A stretch of DNA of 64,000 bases from contig SJOL01005788.1 of assembly GCA_004794785.1 (NCBI GenBank), positions 236,163-300,162 of the forward strand, read 5' to 3'. Below, piece after piece: positions 1 to 12,730 of the stretch. The translations under genes and the position numbers were made by a program. Source of the DNA: Opisthorchis felineus (Eukaryota > Platyhelminthes > Trematoda > Opisthorchiida > Opisthorchiidae). How positions within the stretch are numbered: position 1 is the stretch's first letter; every line of letters begins with the position of its first letter. Below the pieces are notes generated by a model, which was given only the letters and a program-made list of their open reading frames with translations, had not been told where the DNA came from and ran no database searches.

Positions 1-600
1 AAAAATGGGAGGCAGGGGGAGCTAGGAATAGCCTACAACAAACATCTGAGGTGCCTGAACTTCCAGCGTTCAGTCATACAATCCAGATAGAAACTGACAG
101 TATGAATCCCACTGACATCCGTTAGCCGCCATATCGTCCAGTGTCTCCAACCACTTCAAATTAGGTGCGGAAAACAGCGCTCGTCTCGGCAGGCAGTAAC
201 TCAGTATGAGTAACACATGAACCAGCGACATTGGGTTGTAGTGCTGAATGCATTCTTTGAGGGAGTACCTTCTGTTTCAACAAAGACCAGTTTTCTGGTC
301 ACATTATTGAGAATCCGCTAGTTCCAGCCGCACTTCTGAGACATCCGTGGCTTAAGACCTGAAGAATTCTCAGATCTTCAGCCCGAAGTAGCCAAGTATC
401 GTAGCCGTTCGACAATACGGCCCATATTGTAGTCTGATAGACGCGTCCTTTGAGACCCAGTGATATACATATTTTTGATGCCACAAGTAACGCAAGTTGG
501 CAAAAGCTATTCCGGTCTTCGAGCTTCAGCATCATCATATTCAGCTGTACAACTGCGTGCCTGCCGTACAGTGGTTGCAGCTGCCACAGTTTCGTTCGCC
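1..600 (-). mobile_element. LINE fragment: RT C-terminal part and 3' UTR
   Basis: Read on the minus strand, 538-299 encodes a decayed C-terminal domain of an APE-type LINE polymerase (LGLKGRVYQTTI, then DTWLLRAEDLRILQVLSHGC), the part that follows the RT palm. Positions 250-1 continue as its 3' region. The stretch near 100-1 matches the plus-strand stretch at 22960-23110: both contain the block TGGACGATATGG and the block TTGTTGTAGGCTA. The copy runs off the left edge and its frame is broken, so it is a dead fragment. It sits downstream of the beta-catenin gene. Confidence 0.65.
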
Positions 601-1640
601 GATGATTTGGGGAGGGAGGGGTAAATAGTTACGCATTGGAGGCAGTAGCTGATATAATTGATGGGTCAACACAGGGATGTCAGTGGATTTTCATTGGAGA
701 GGTCGAAAGGGGAAGGTATGCACTGAAGACATTGGAGGCACGCTCGCTACCGAGTGCGCAACTGGGCCATGTCTGACAATATCTCTAACAACTGATGTGT
801 TCCGTCCCGGGGTCATCATCCAGGGAGACGACAATGACCAGTGCAGCTGAATTTGCTTCATACTTAGCTGCCAGTTCATTGCTTGACCTTCTGTGGCTCG
901 TTTCTACACTTCACGTGGCTGTGCGAAAAGGACTCTTCGAAGAATTCGGTCAACTGGATCACGGAGTACATGACTGAGCCAGCGCAACCGGCCGAATGTG
1001 ATCAGCTCGCCTAGCGTGGGTGGATTACTTCTTCCGAAAACCATTAGACGTAGTTCAGCATTACTGAGCCAGTTTTCCCACCAGACAAAGGCCATACTCC
1101 GAAAAGATCGATGGTCAAACAATGAGAATGTTTTGACGTCCTCAGCGGGCAGCGGGCAGGTTTCTGACCTGTGTCACAATTGAGGTCCACCGCAGCATTA
1201 TAAACTCGGCCCTTGACAGATTAGCTGATATGACGCCTACGCCGCAAGTGATGCAGGTTCACAAAAGCTGCTCTGGATTTACCAATCCGGATGGAAATAT
1301 CGTTCTTGACCAGATCACAAGGACTGATACAGCCACCCAATTAGACGATTTTGCCTACCATTTCAGTCAGCTCAACCTCAAGCATGAGGTTAGGGCTTGA
1401 GCCCACCCGGTCTTGCAACAGCAGTCTATACTTTGCAGGTATGAGGCACATGCCAAACCGTGAGGCAAAATTAATTAGACTTAATGCTTGTATTACAATG
1501 CCGTCAGATCCAAGAAGAGCTACGTCGTCTGCGTACTCGACAATTGTGAGGGAATGCCGTGAAAGCATTTCGAACATACAGGCCTTAGAGACTGGGAGTG
1601 AGTCTCCCAGATAAGTGCGTTCACTTCGTGTCACACTACC
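600..1640 (-). mobile_element. LINE fragment: RT palm to C-terminus, degenerate
   Basis: On the minus strand, 1626-1341 encodes an RT palm with the catalytic YADD box (TIVEYADDVALLGSDG) followed by SRFGMCLIPAKYRLLLQD and a VGKIV motif. After a stop the same reading continues (KSRAAFVNLHHLRRRRHIS), and 1122-904 gives the C-terminal domain (FDHRSFRS, then GRLRWLSHVLRDPVDR). Stops and shifts interrupt it. Positions 790-650 match other LINE 3' regions at 2985-3185 and 13880-14020. Motif order is that of RTE/CR1-like LINEs; the exact clade is not settled here. Confidence 0.75.
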
Positions 1641-1789
1641 ATTACAGCTAGTGTAACTTCCGAGATACTTATGGCGTTCCAAACTTCCAGTGTCACTCCT
1701 TAGATTTTTAGATCCATGTTCAAAGACTAATCGTCCTGCAGCATAGCTTCGCACTTTGTGAGCACAAAGCACACGATGAACGACTGGAT

Positions 1790-2480
1790 GACGTGGATCA
1801 GCTTTTCCAGTAACACTTGCGCTTCCTAACCTTTTCCACAAAGAAGAACAATGTCGTCTGCATAGTCCAGGTCGACAAGGTTCTTGCTCGGAGAGATCTG
1901 AACACCGGAGTCTTGAAAACCTCGTAGAGTTCGCCGCAGTATCTCAGTAATGACGAAATTAAACAGAAATGGAGAGCTTGGACACCCTTGTCGGACACCA
2001 CCGCTTGTAGGAAAGCTTTTGGAAAGTTGCCATACACTCTCACGCGCCTAAAAGCATGTGAATACAAACGGCGCATACCCTGTTGCGCAAGTGTATTGAA
2101 CAAAACCAATCAGCTAACAGAACCGAACGCACCCTTGAAGTCAAGGAATAGCAAGAGCGTAGGGAGCCTAAACGCATGCCGTTACTCTAACACTTGACGG
2201 AATGTGAAGATGTGGTCCACACTGCCTCTCATCAGTTGGAATTCTGTTTGCTGTTCTCGGGTCCCGTCTCCACGCGCCTGCGTAAGACGACGTAAAGTAA
2301 GCGACGCACAGAGTCTGGTTACAACGCGGTTTAGGCTAATTCCCCTGCGATTGCCACATCACTGCAAGTACCTTTTTTGAAAACGGACACTACTCTAAAG
2401 TCGCCTCAGTTAGCTGGGACGGTCTCTTTCGCCCAGATAGGGGTAAATAGTTTAAACAAGTATTTGTTGAGGATTTCACC
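1790..2480 (-). mobile_element. Second LINE RT fragment, different copy
   Basis: Minus-strand translation in shifting frames gives RT blocks in order: SVFKKGT (about 2390), a block resembling DGTREQQTEFQLMRGSVDHI (about 2260-2200), LLLFLDFKGAFGSVS (about 2140), a stretch corresponding to the GVRQGCP box (about 1990), and LVDLDYADDIVLL (about 1875-1840). It has its own YADD box, so it is a separate element from the copy at 600-1640, which abuts it near 1830. At least four frame changes show it is dead. Confidence 0.7.
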
Positions 2481-2984
2481 TTCATCTTTAAATAAAACGA
2501 GTGAAAGCCGCGCTAGCTAGAAGGAAGTCGATGAGATCGGAACGAGTTTCGAAGTAGCAAAGATCTTTTCCCACAGGACACCCAGCGGGACTAAAAGTGT
2601 CCTCGTTTTGTAGGCAAGTTTGCTTGAACGACGTACACGGGTCCCAAAATTAGATTTATCCACCCTGATGGGAAAATTTGTTTTAACTGCGGTAGCAGAC
2701 AGCACAAGAAGGATTTCGTTCATATGTGCCAACAAGTAATACTACTGAAGAACAAGCACCAGTAGTTCTATGCCGATGAAGGTTGGAGGTCATGAGTGTA
2801 AAGTAATTGCGTAGACCGATGACAATCGCTTGCGATAGCTGCTAGTTGCTAGCGTGTGCGGTATTCACGCGTTTCAATCAAATCCGTTATCCCTCGGATC
2901 CTCGCTCGTTCATTGGTGGAACCAGCAATAAAGATGGAAATTGTCTTGCGGTTCAAGTTGTGGTCCAAGATGACATAACTTTGT

Positions 2985-3185
2985 TCACCGGATGTGGGAA
3001 GGACTTCGCAATGGAGGCAATATCTAATATCCTTGAAAGGCGAACTCCGTGGTAAGATCGGGGGGAGGTAGCTATCCATTGAAAACAACTGCTCAGATGC
3101 AAAACACCACTGAGTACGCAACTGGGCAGTGTCTGCCAGTGCTTCCAGTCATAGATGTGCACTACCTCACGGTGGCTGCCAGCGC
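2985..3185 (-). repeat. LINE 3'-region remnant
   Basis: The plus strand shows ATGGAGGCAATATCTAATAT followed downstream by CGCAACTGGGCAGTGTCTGC. Matching blocks in the same order occur at 640-780 and 13935-14010, where they lie next to LINE C-terminal coding sequence. This is therefore a 3' piece of the same minus-strand LINE family. No coding remnant was recognised beside it. Confidence 0.45.
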
Positions 3186-3574
3186 GACTGAAGTAACTAA
3201 TTACGACTTTAGTGCTTCGTTATCAAGTTGAGGTCGGTATTCTGTCTCACGTTGCAAAGTTCCTGATATGAGCAGTGTACCACGCACAATACTGGCGATT
3301 GAGATGGCAACAACACCAATCACCCTTTACATACAGCTGCAGTATGTGACATAAGTGGAATCGGGTCACGTCACTCTCCAATAAAAAGCTCATGGGAATA
3401 CTCGACAATAATAATCAAATCGGATATGTAAATGAGGGAAAACGTCTGCCAAACAATATACGACTAGCACGCTTCAAAGTAGCTTTCAAGATACCCACTA
3501 TAATTGGACATATGATGAACGGAATTAGTGAGGAGCTGACGGGGACGGAACGAGTCAGAGGGACTGAAAGATGA
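3186..3574. other. No gene seen; downstream flank of the beta-catenin last exon
   Basis: About 390 bases between a LINE remnant and the last beta-catenin exon. No recognisable gene or repeat. If the gene continues past a possible donor at 3579-3574, its terminal exon or 3' UTR would lie here or further left. Confidence 0.3.
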
Positions 3575-4117
3575 CTAACCTTTGAAGCCGACCGGTGGTG
3601 GCCCTAGCATCTCCGTGAGCGAATTTGTCGGAGGGCTAGAGGAAACATGTGATGGATCCACTGAAAACTGGTGCGACCAAGTGGGGTGTGTCGATGATTG
3701 TGAGGTTGAAAGGGAGGCCGGTGGACAAACAGACATTGACGGGATCTGCACTGATGGCAGCTGATACGTTCCCAAAGTATCCATTGGAAGGGGAGGTGTG
3801 TTGAGGACTTCCACATGGGACGGGAAAATGCAAGAGTTCCCATTGATACCTTTTCGTTCTTCGGTCAGACGAATCACCACCGCTGATGCATAGGTCGATA
3901 TGGCTTCATTGCGGGAATGCACTAGTTCGTCGAAACGTGTGCTTGCTCCCGGTATGTTCATAAGCGCATCCAGGCCGTCGCGATCCTGTGAGATCTCTGC
4001 AAGCACACCAGCAGCGGCTCGTTCAATGGATTCGTGCGGTGAATACAAAAGGTGAACGAAAATTGCAAGGCCGGGACCACCTGGTTGAACACGCGGGGCC
4101 ACAACTAGATTGGGAGC
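3575..4117 (-). CDS. Beta-catenin, last recognised exon (final armadillo repeat and C-tail)
   Basis: This exon encodes 180 residues of a beta-catenin/armadillo protein, the Wnt effector that acts with TCF in the nucleus. It follows a pyrimidine-rich acceptor (CCCCTCTTCAG, 4128-4118) and opens with APNLVV. Residues 20-87 form the last armadillo repeat (FVHLLYSPHESIERAAAGVL, later ELVHSRNEAISTYASAVVIR), closely matching the last repeat of animal beta-catenins. The rest is a Ser/Pro-rich tail ending PPPVGFKG. The stop at 3577-3575 overlaps a possible splice donor (AAAG then GTTAGT), so the true C-terminus could lie in a further exon. It is about 19.4 kb from exon 3. Assignment to the same gene rests on order, strand and complementary domain coverage; the two parts were not joined by transcript evidence. 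Confidence 0.85.
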   Translation of the reverse strand, partial: APNLVVAPRVQPGGPGLAIFVHLLYSPHESIERAAAGVLAEISQDRDGLDALMNIPGASTRFDELVHSRNEAISTYASAVVIRLTEERKGINGNSCIFPSHVEVLNTPPLPMDTLGTYQLPSVQIPSMSVCPPASLSTSQSSTHPTWSHQFSVDPSHVSSSPPTNSLTEMLGPPPVGFKG

Positions 4118-4120
4118 CTG

Positions 4121-7100
4121 AAGAGGGGAAGTGGAACATCGAAAGTCAACATCCGAATACCAAACGGACTTTCCATTGAATTGTTTTAAATCTCCTGATT
4201 CTTTTCACACTACAGGAATAAATATGATGAGCTCGTTAACTTTCTCAAAACGGCTTTTCAAGGACTGCACATTTTCGTTAACACTAGCACCAAAGACTGG
4301 ACGATAAAATCTACAAACTAATTGTTCAGATACATCCACCATTACACTACTGCTGTGGGCTACAAGGTGAACCAGCTAGTTAGGAAATGTTGGGTTGCAA
4401 TCCGCAGGGTTCGCCAATCGAGGCCATGCAGACTCATTTGTCACAGTCACATGGGTGTACAGTGATTGGCCAAGTGATTCTTCGACTAGTAATTGCACAT
4501 CACAGTTATCAACCAGCTACTCGATGCTACATTGCAAGTTGGCCCGAGCACCATAGACTCCCGTTCGCTCGCTCAGCGTTTGGTCCTCGAACATCTATCT
4601 AGTCGTTGTCTATCAGATCATCAACATGTTTGAGGCCCCAAATGCCGATTCATTTAGTTCACTCTGGACAGACCTAAGGTAACACTCGACTGTGCCTGTT
4701 GCTAGCGTCTTTATTGGGATTCCCACGCACAGATTTTTCGAGGTTGGCATGGGAACGGTACCACAACTCAGATGGTTTAATTGTCGAACCACAATGAATA
4801 GGCTGTCAATAAGACAGGAATGGTGCACTAAATCTCACTAAACCTTTCCAACTGGAAGCAACCGCTAGCCTCTATTAGATGTTCAAAAAATTGATGCAGG
4901 AAAAAGCATGTCAATTTTTTTCAATGACACCCCTCCTCACATTTACTGAGGAGATTTCTGCAGGACATTATCGACTCCACTTAAGAATGGAAATCAAAGT
5001 GGCCTAACCATCTGATGAAGTACAAATCGAACATTAAGAACCTAAATAAACGCACTCGAAAGAATCTTAAGTCGGTTTAACCAGTGACTTTTTGGAGCAA
5101 ATCAGGTATGCTTGCGCTTGACCACTACTGTTCCGAACAAGTCGGCAAGAGGACGATTAAGATGCTCCACAGATTATATCGCCTAGCTGAGAATGAGGTC
5201 CGCGAAACCAACTGTCGCTCTTTATTCATTACGAAAATTCGTCTTTTGCAACGGTACATTTCCTTTCCGTAGTTCATCAGTCAGATAACAACTAGCCAAG
5301 AAAATGCACCTTAGGAGGTCCGGATTAGGCTGGAGTTTGTGACTGGGTTAGGAAAACAAAAGGACAAAAATAATTGTGCCGTAGGTAAGCGACGTGTGCT
5401 ACAGAACTCCTTGTGGGATCACAACTTTCTGGCAATTCAACGAAACGAAAAGGCACAGTGGACCCAGGGTGCGCACGAATCAACGTAAAACGCGCATGCA
5501 GAAATTATTTGGGTTAAAAAGCCACTCACTTGTCCAAGGCACAGTCTTGGGGAACATAATATCAACTAACTCCGAAATAACATAGGGTCGGACCATTTAT
5601 TTTGCTTCCTCGAAGAGTTCGTTCCTCCAAGATTAGCTCATAAGACAAACCACCGTAGATAATTTCGAACAAGTCAAAATATGGAGCGTAGCATTTAACC
5701 GATCCCTGCCCTGAGTGACCGAGAGCACTGGACTGGTTGACAGTACCTTCGATGAGGCAAGCTATATATGGAGTGCAAAAAACACCCGTTTATTCCCGAT
5801 ATACCTATGTGAACCTTACACCAAGCAACGCGTAAAACAATCGTTAAAAGTGGCCCGGGTAACTACCAACACAATTTGCTCACAGCAAGATCCAAACCGC
5901 TCGATGACGACAATTGATGTTGGCGAACAAACTGGTGTAAAGCCTCTTTACAGCGACTGTTGAGAGGTCCAGTCGAAAGCGACCGATCAAGAGGACTGGA
6001 AACCGCAGTGGTGTAATATGATGCCAGTGCATGAATAAAGATGTAAGCATTTATCATCCCACACGATTACTACCAGAAAAATGGAGAACTCTATAGGATT
6101 ATAGGATTAAGCATGAACTTTTGGTCGGATGCCGAGGGGCTTTTCGAAATCTGACTTTGTTCTTCCTAATAATACTCGGTTAAAATTCCAAGCCAATTGG
6201 TTGGTGATCATCAGATCTTTCGGAAGAAACTGGGACTTGTAAGATAGGAAACCTGAACTCGTTCTGAGCCAACCGGTGGTTGCACCTACTTCACAATGGG
6301 GACTTAACAGGATGGACAAAAAACAGTTACGGTAGAGAGGTGGAACAGATTCAGTGTATTTCAGTGTATTTCATTGCACGTCAGCCGTGGTCTCTTTTCC
6401 AAATCAATCTCTCCTTATTTCCAACCAAAAATCCAAGCAAAAGAGACGTTATATCAGGGGCCGGCAGTATCCGATCAGCGTACAATGGTCACATGCGTCG
6501 GACGGTTTTCTGAACGGCCTCATTACAAGGCCGCCCACAGGGAAGTTACAGGTTTGCACCACGGCTTCGGTACACTCAGTTGCTGTATGCAGCCGTCATA
6601 AAGTTATAGTTCCCACCTTTCGTGACGTTATACCTTAACTGGCATTCTGAGGCAGTACGATGATCAGTTACACATTACCGAGTAGCGACTCGTATCTGCG
6701 CAATGTAGTGAAACACCATCTCTGTTATACAGACAATTCCGCCACTTCTATAATACAGAGCTCTTGAGTCAATCCAATCAGTCGAAGGTATAACAATTAG
6801 CGGCCCTATCAGCCAATAAGTAACCGGTTTACAACCCGTTTATTTCATCACAAAGGCGGTGATCGGATCGCAAGTTTCAAAACAACCCACAAAACCCATA
6901 TTCGGTGCGAAAATGAACTGACGGAATTCTTCAGCTAACCATACAGCCATCAAGAGTTGGGTTTATTACCCATCATCACTAGCACAGCTGACGCAAATCA
7001 ATCGATGCGTCTAATCCTTCCAAACACTATTCCGGTTGCTTTCCGTTTGAACGAATTAGTTCAGGTCACATCGAGGTGGCACAAATCCATAAAATCAAGC

Positions 7101-8311
7101 GCCATATATAGAGTTTAAGAGGGTTCACAGTCGGATTCATGGCGAATTGATGTATATTGAATGAAGCATTTCGTTTGGTATATCCTTGTTGTTCACTTGA
7201 AGCGTTCACTCAACGAACACACCAGCAGCGTTGAGAGTTGCTTTTTTGAAGACTTACCAAACTTTACTTACCAAGACACGAGTTGCTCCCACTCGACGAA
7301 ATAAACAAGTTTCATCCGCATCCCTTAGCAGTGGTCTGAACAGCGAATGCGTATAGCATTTCCCCCTTCGACGTGTGAACAAATTGGCCTCAAAAACTTT
7401 GTCATACACGTCAGGACCCCGCAAATCGATCGAGAGAAATATTTCGGTTCGACTCTGGAAACCCTCATTTTATCAAGCAAAATCACTGCGATTTTAACAG
7501 TGGACAAGCAATCTCCCTGGACGTCGTTCTGAACGCTGCATTGGTTGTTCGAGTTTGCCAGGTTGTGATTGGCTCGGTTCCTGACTGGTTCATCCTGTAT
7601 CAGACAGCCGTTAGTTGTTTTCAGTTCTCCGACTGTTTACCTGTATTGCTAACTAAAACAGAAGAAACTTTCTGGCGGATGACTGTTGCTTACGGTCATC
7701 TCCAACTGTACATTACGAAGTGCCGAGAGGAAGTACCGATAGGCTCTGAATCGGATTCGCACAGTTGCTGACTGACCGTGTTGCCTTGTAGCGCATTGTA
7801 GGCTCTGCACCGCATCCTAGCCTTACAGTACCATACGCAGCTTTGTGTATAGTTTGGCATGGTTTGAGCATTCTTAGGCTTTGAGGTCTTCCCGGTTTGC
7901 ACTTTCAACAGACTTTTCTCAAAACAGGTACCTATATAGACCGTGCCTGTGAAAAATATCCACGCCCTCCAGTCATTCAGTTAGGCCATGTATATTCGAC
8001 AATAACCTCGTTTATGCATACCACTGATTTCCTTCGCCATCTCCCTTGCGTTTCACTTTTGGGTGGTACCACACACTCTCGAACGCAGCAGTTTTTTCTC
8101 AACGTTCACTTCTGGCCGAAGGAGAACAAACTTTTCTGAATACACCTCATTGTGGGGACGTCCAAGGGTAAAGACAGTTGCTACTCATGTGGGTGGAATG
8201 TTTCAAGAAAAAATCGGAAAGCGAAAAAGCATCAGTTCAAGCATTTATAGCTTGGATAAACAGACACAAGAAGCCACATTGGGTTGTTGGTGCGCTAATC
8301 CGATACAGACA
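4121..8311. other. Intronic stretch without recognised features
   Basis: No family, repeat head or coding exon was recognised on either strand. The reading frames are short and unsupported. At 7330-7260 the minus strand reads DETCLFRRVGATRVL up to a GTAAGT-like site, a phrase reminiscent of a repeat-derived frame. It does not match the missing beta-catenin segment. Confidence 0.4.
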
Positions 8312-8487
8312 GGGGCGAGATGGCTCGGTGGTTAGAGCGCGAATTTACTGACCGGAAGGTCCGTGGTTCGAATCGACTTCCCCTGTCTAGGCTTGGGGAA
8401 CCTGGCAGTATCCCAGCCCTCGTGCTTCCTTCTGGTGGCATGGCAGTTAGGCACCGAAAGGGTGCTACAGCTGAACGTTTTTTTTAT
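8312..8487 (+). repeat. tRNA-derived SINE, family 1
   Basis: The copy begins GGGGCGAGATGGCTCGGTGG, with a Pol III A-box (TGGCTCGGTGG), and has a B-box-like GGTTCGAATCG about 45 bases on. A conserved non-tRNA body follows (CCTGTCTAGGCTTGGGGAAC, later GGCACCGAAAGGGTGCTACA) and ends in a T-rich tail. Compared with 17737-17926 it lacks about 20 bases just after the B-box. Open frames through it are a repeat by-product, not a gene. Confidence 0.85.
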
Positions 8488-11400
8488 AAATGTGAGGCAC
8501 CTCGTATAACAGACAAGTTCGAGAGGTGGCATCCCCGACAGATGGTTTCGCCCCGCAGTTTTACAGTATTTTCATCTCAGTCCGCTAACCCAGTTCTGGC
8601 AAGTAGAATAAGTGTTTGCGATTTCTTGAAAAAGAATAAATCTATGGAGGCTTACACTTACCTACAGTGATTGGTCTTCACCGCATGTTACAAGACATCT
8701 GAACTAGCAGCGGGGTAGCTTCACACTGAAAATGCTTGCTAGGTATCTCCTTGAGTAAATACATACGAACGTACACTGTTAGAAAGCCGTTAAAAAGTTC
8801 ACGAAGACTAAATTTGGAAATTCCCAAACTCAGAGTTCACTGACACTGAAATAATGGTGTCAGAATCGGCAAACCTCAATAACTGGTTGTGAGCATGAAG
8901 TTAGATGCTTTTTCGAACCCCATAGAATGCTTTACAGCAGTGCGTATGATCTATGCCGCTAAAAAAGCTCTGACACTTCAACACTAGATTGTTGCGGCGA
9001 CCCCTTCCACTCAAAGCTTACATCAAGAAAAACCGGCTCCAACTGTTATTATGGCTGCTGGAATCGACAGTATCAACATTCCAGTGGAATGACACATAAC
9101 TGTAGTGTTAAGCAGATACCATGGTCGCTTGTAGACAGGTGTTTCGACTCAACATAAACTACATCAGGTGATTATGTCACATCCATCGTCTTAGCAGCGA
9201 TCCTCGGTTACAGTAGAGTGGTGCGAACGGTGGTTGAAATGCCGAATGAAGGGTTCACCTAGTAAATACTGCTGTCGGCGAATAGTACGTGTACAGTTGA
9301 ACCCTCCAATAGAGAACATTCGCGAGACCGAACAAAACCATTCTATCTTTGAAAGCATTAAGTCTTAGGAAGCATAAACCTTCGACCCAACGGATATCAT
9401 TTTTTGACACATCTGTAGTGGATTGCATAATGGTGAAGGACGTTTCTACTTAGACCGTCCGTTTGTGCTGGAAGTACAGACACTTGGTACCTGGTCCTTC
9501 CACTTTCTCATTTTGTTCTGCTCTATAGGGCTTTCGATCAAATGAATCGGTGGTTGACAGTTCACATAGCCAGCTATAAACCATGCACCTAGGATATGTT
9601 GCTTCCAGCTTCTACAGATGGAAAAGGGGAATAGCCAGGCATTGGAAATGATGTCCTAATCCGTTGACTGAATTTAGAGTCAGTGGCTTTGGTGCAGGGG
9701 CACCAATGACTGTAGTGTACGGCAGTGTTGCCGTCAGTGATTTTGAAATGGTGTCCAGTAATAAAAATGAGTTAGTGTAGATACAAGTAGTATAGACGAC
9801 CCCTAAAAATCCACAAGACAGTCGACGACCGGATACGCCCTGTTTGGAGTCCACCGGGTAGGCTGCATCCAAATTGCTGTTCAAGTCAGGGATTGACTGA
9901 ACTTCCGGGGACTAGGTCTACTTGACAGGCCCCAAACAGGGCAAGACCGGTAGTGGACGGTCTGCAGACTTCGAGCAGTCGTACCATACGACTGACATCA
10001 AACAAAAAAACTATGTTGAATATCTTCACAACGGAACCTCAAAGTGGTCTGTGTGCTGCATATAGTGCGGAGGAACATCGATATCAATGAACAGCGGGGG
10101 GGGGCTCCATCGGGTCTCCAGTCCCAGTAATTTCCTCACGCATATGAGCCCAGAGGTAAATAATTTAGAAGTCCGAACGGTCTTTCTGGGTACAGCTGAA
10201 GACAGACAGAATACCTGGGGAACAACCAAGTGAATACTGCTAGTTCTTCAGCTTATCCAGTCGCTCGGTTGTCACTGCCGGAGCGGAATCTTCCCCGCTT
10301 TCCAATGCCGTCGAACGATCCTGATCTTTCACGCTATCATAACTGGACACAGCATCGCCAGTCACATAAGAGCTCACTGGGGAATACCCTAAGAGACTTG
10401 TACCGGAACCGGAATCGAATATGACCTCGTAACAACTCTCCCCTTTATCACGAGTGGAGATTTTGTCCCCAAATTGCTCATCCAGGTTTTACCTGCGAAA
10501 TTACTTTCTGGAAACGACTCGTCTGGAACCCGACAACAAACTGCTTTCTTGACCGATATGACCACTCCTTTTGTGCCGTAGATTGATCGCTCTTGATATG
10601 TAGCTGACGAGTAGGACGAAATCTTGACACTCTGGGACCTATGTCTTATTTCTGCATTGTTTAAAAGAGCAATAGGGAGCATTTCTGGGCGCAGTGTGCC
10701 TCAATGTGTGACCGGCAAAACGTCACATTTAGACGCACGGCCGTCAAGCTCAGCAACGATGGCACTGAAGGTAAAAAAGACTTACAGTTGGGTCACGCAC
10801 CAGTTTCTCTGGCTCACCGCGACAGTGATCCTCTTTCAGGGTGGATTAGTGTTATCTAATTTCCACGCGAATTTTGTGACAGATAAAGGAGTGATTGCCT
10901 TACTGGAGAACTGTTCGTAGAAACTATGAAATCTCAGAGTTTCACTATAAGATTACCAAAAATTTGGGCATGTCAATATCTGTCAGTAAGATCGACAGGA
11001 TTACTCTTCCCCTGGGAGGACCGCCACCCCAATTTCATCTATTCTCTGAGTCACTAAGGTATGCGGGAAGAATGCATCTAGGATAAAACAATAACTCCAG
11101 AACCGTGCTTTCTTGGGAGGCGCAGACTTTGACCTTACATTCGCAAAACGATGGACATCAGATGTCATAAAACTGGGAGCCAAGAGCTGGTTTATCGGCT
11201 CGGTCGGTACTACTACCCTGGGCAACGGGTAGCAGGAAACCACAAATGGAGTTGAAACACGCAAGATGGGAAATTCTAACAGCGGACAATAATATCGAAG
11301 AATAGTTTCGTAGGAAACAAGTTTTGAGAATTTATCGCTAGTTTATTTTCTTAGTAAACACTATCCACAAAACTGTTGTGGAATGTAACACCGACAACGT

Positions 11401-12419
11401 AAGCATCCAGTTGCCCAGCGTTTTCTGAGTATCGTGTAAAGATTTTCTACACGTATTTGCCTTTCAGCATTTGAGCATCCAAATGTTCCGCAGGTTACAT
11501 TTTTATAAAGAGAGTTGTGGAATGCAACGGCTAAGGAGAGAGTGGAATCATGTAAATCAATGCGTGCACGGAGATTTCATATTTCGACTGGAGTTCAACG
11601 TATGAGGTCCGAAATCGAGCTGTCAAAAAAGCAGAGCACCAATTTGCTGAATCCAGGATATGATGCACTCAGTGGTCCATCGTGCAGCCACTGGTTGGGC
11701 GAAGAAATACCGTTCCCAAGCTACCGGTTTGCCGGTGCGCACTAATCAGTTTCATGGCGCAGCCACACAAAATTTTATCGATTGGGATGACTGAAATGCC
11801 ATCACTGAAGAAAGTTGCTTCCAGCTTTTTAACACGAGTCGAATCGGCTTCACACAATGGAATCTACGATAAACTGACTGCGATTTAGAGTTTTAGTGAG
11901 CAAACTAGTGACGCCTGAGTGATTATGTAACGATCTCCACTCAACTACAAAGGATATGCTGGATTTGGTGGGGTTTTTTCAACAATAGAAATATTACAAT
12001 GCGGACAATGGGGTTTTCCCGGCAAGGCCGATCTAAATGGATCGCTGAGGACCTGTGAGTAAACAATCCTCGCGCTACTAGAACATAACACTACAAGTTT
12101 ACCCGTTAAGAATCACGTTCTCAGAGCGAGTTCCAGATATCCTCACTTAAGATCGTACAGTTACGCAAAACTGGTACCAAGACGTCGAAAACAATGGCCA
12201 CGGCAACGATTTGTAACCCAGTGATTTGTGGTTTAATCCTTAGCGGCGAAAAAAAGATTGATGAACAAATAGGTTACGAGAAATAATCCGTTGCATGATG
12301 ACGGACCCACCCCCCGAAAATATATGATTTAACACCGTTGAAAGTAAGCGAAATAAGCGTGGGCTCCTTTCTGGTAAACTTTCAATAAACCAGGAGGAAC
12401 AATCCACAAGTTGTGTGAA
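8488..12419. other. Intronic stretch without recognised features
   Basis: Nothing was identified on either strand beyond short unsupported frames. The longest, 10624-10920 on the plus strand, has no recognisable domain or splice context. A short block near 9715-9745 (TACGGCAGTGTTGCCGTCAG) resembles sequence at 23160-23200. Confidence 0.35.
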
Positions 12420-12730
12420 TCTTCCGTCTGAGCTGTCACCCAAGCAACCAGTCAGCAGAAGACCACGTGAATTGGATTCTGTGACTGAAAGCTGCGTGGC
12501 GCTGTTTCCCACCTAACTGAGTTAACCACACTGCTGTTCAGCCACTCGAGGCCTAACGGCTAGGCATTCAAACATTGACCGGAACAGTGCGGGTTTGAGA
12601 CTTTTTGAGTTTCGTGAGACGTGCACTACTGATGATTCCCAACAAGGATGAAACAGCTGTACAGTACTTCTCCAATTTTCAGCATAGATTGGCTCTACTT
12701 GCAGGACGAAAGCTCGATTGAAACTCTCAA
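12420..12730 (+). repeat. SINE-like repeat, family 2 (Ser/Leu-tRNA-like core)
   Basis: The core reads CCACTCGAGGCCTAACGGCT, resembling a Ser/Leu tRNA A-box region. A GCGGGTTTGAGAC B-box-like element follows, then the family body TGATGATTCCCAACAAGGAT and GAAACAGCTGTACAGTACTT. Homology to 60600-60850 starts well before the tRNA-like core (GATTCTGTGACTGAAAG against TTTCCGTGATTGAAAG), so the unit is longer than the tRNA head. Confidence 0.65.

Noticed and set aside
8312..8385. Apparent tRNA genes at the heads of the SINE copies
   Set aside because: A- and B-boxes are present, but the acceptor stem does not pair convincingly and each head is fused to the same non-tRNA body, so these are SINEs.
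8320..8670. Open frame of 116 codons (also similar frames at 15202-15408 and 17745-18059)
   Set aside because: The shared peptide ([12 protein letters not shown] and onward) is the translation of the family-1 SINE head and body, not a protein-coding gene.
11669..11745. Minus-strand GCTMDH reading considered as the missing beta-catenin EGCTGALHILA exon
   Set aside because: Only three residues agree, the following residues do not, and no suitable splice sites flank it.
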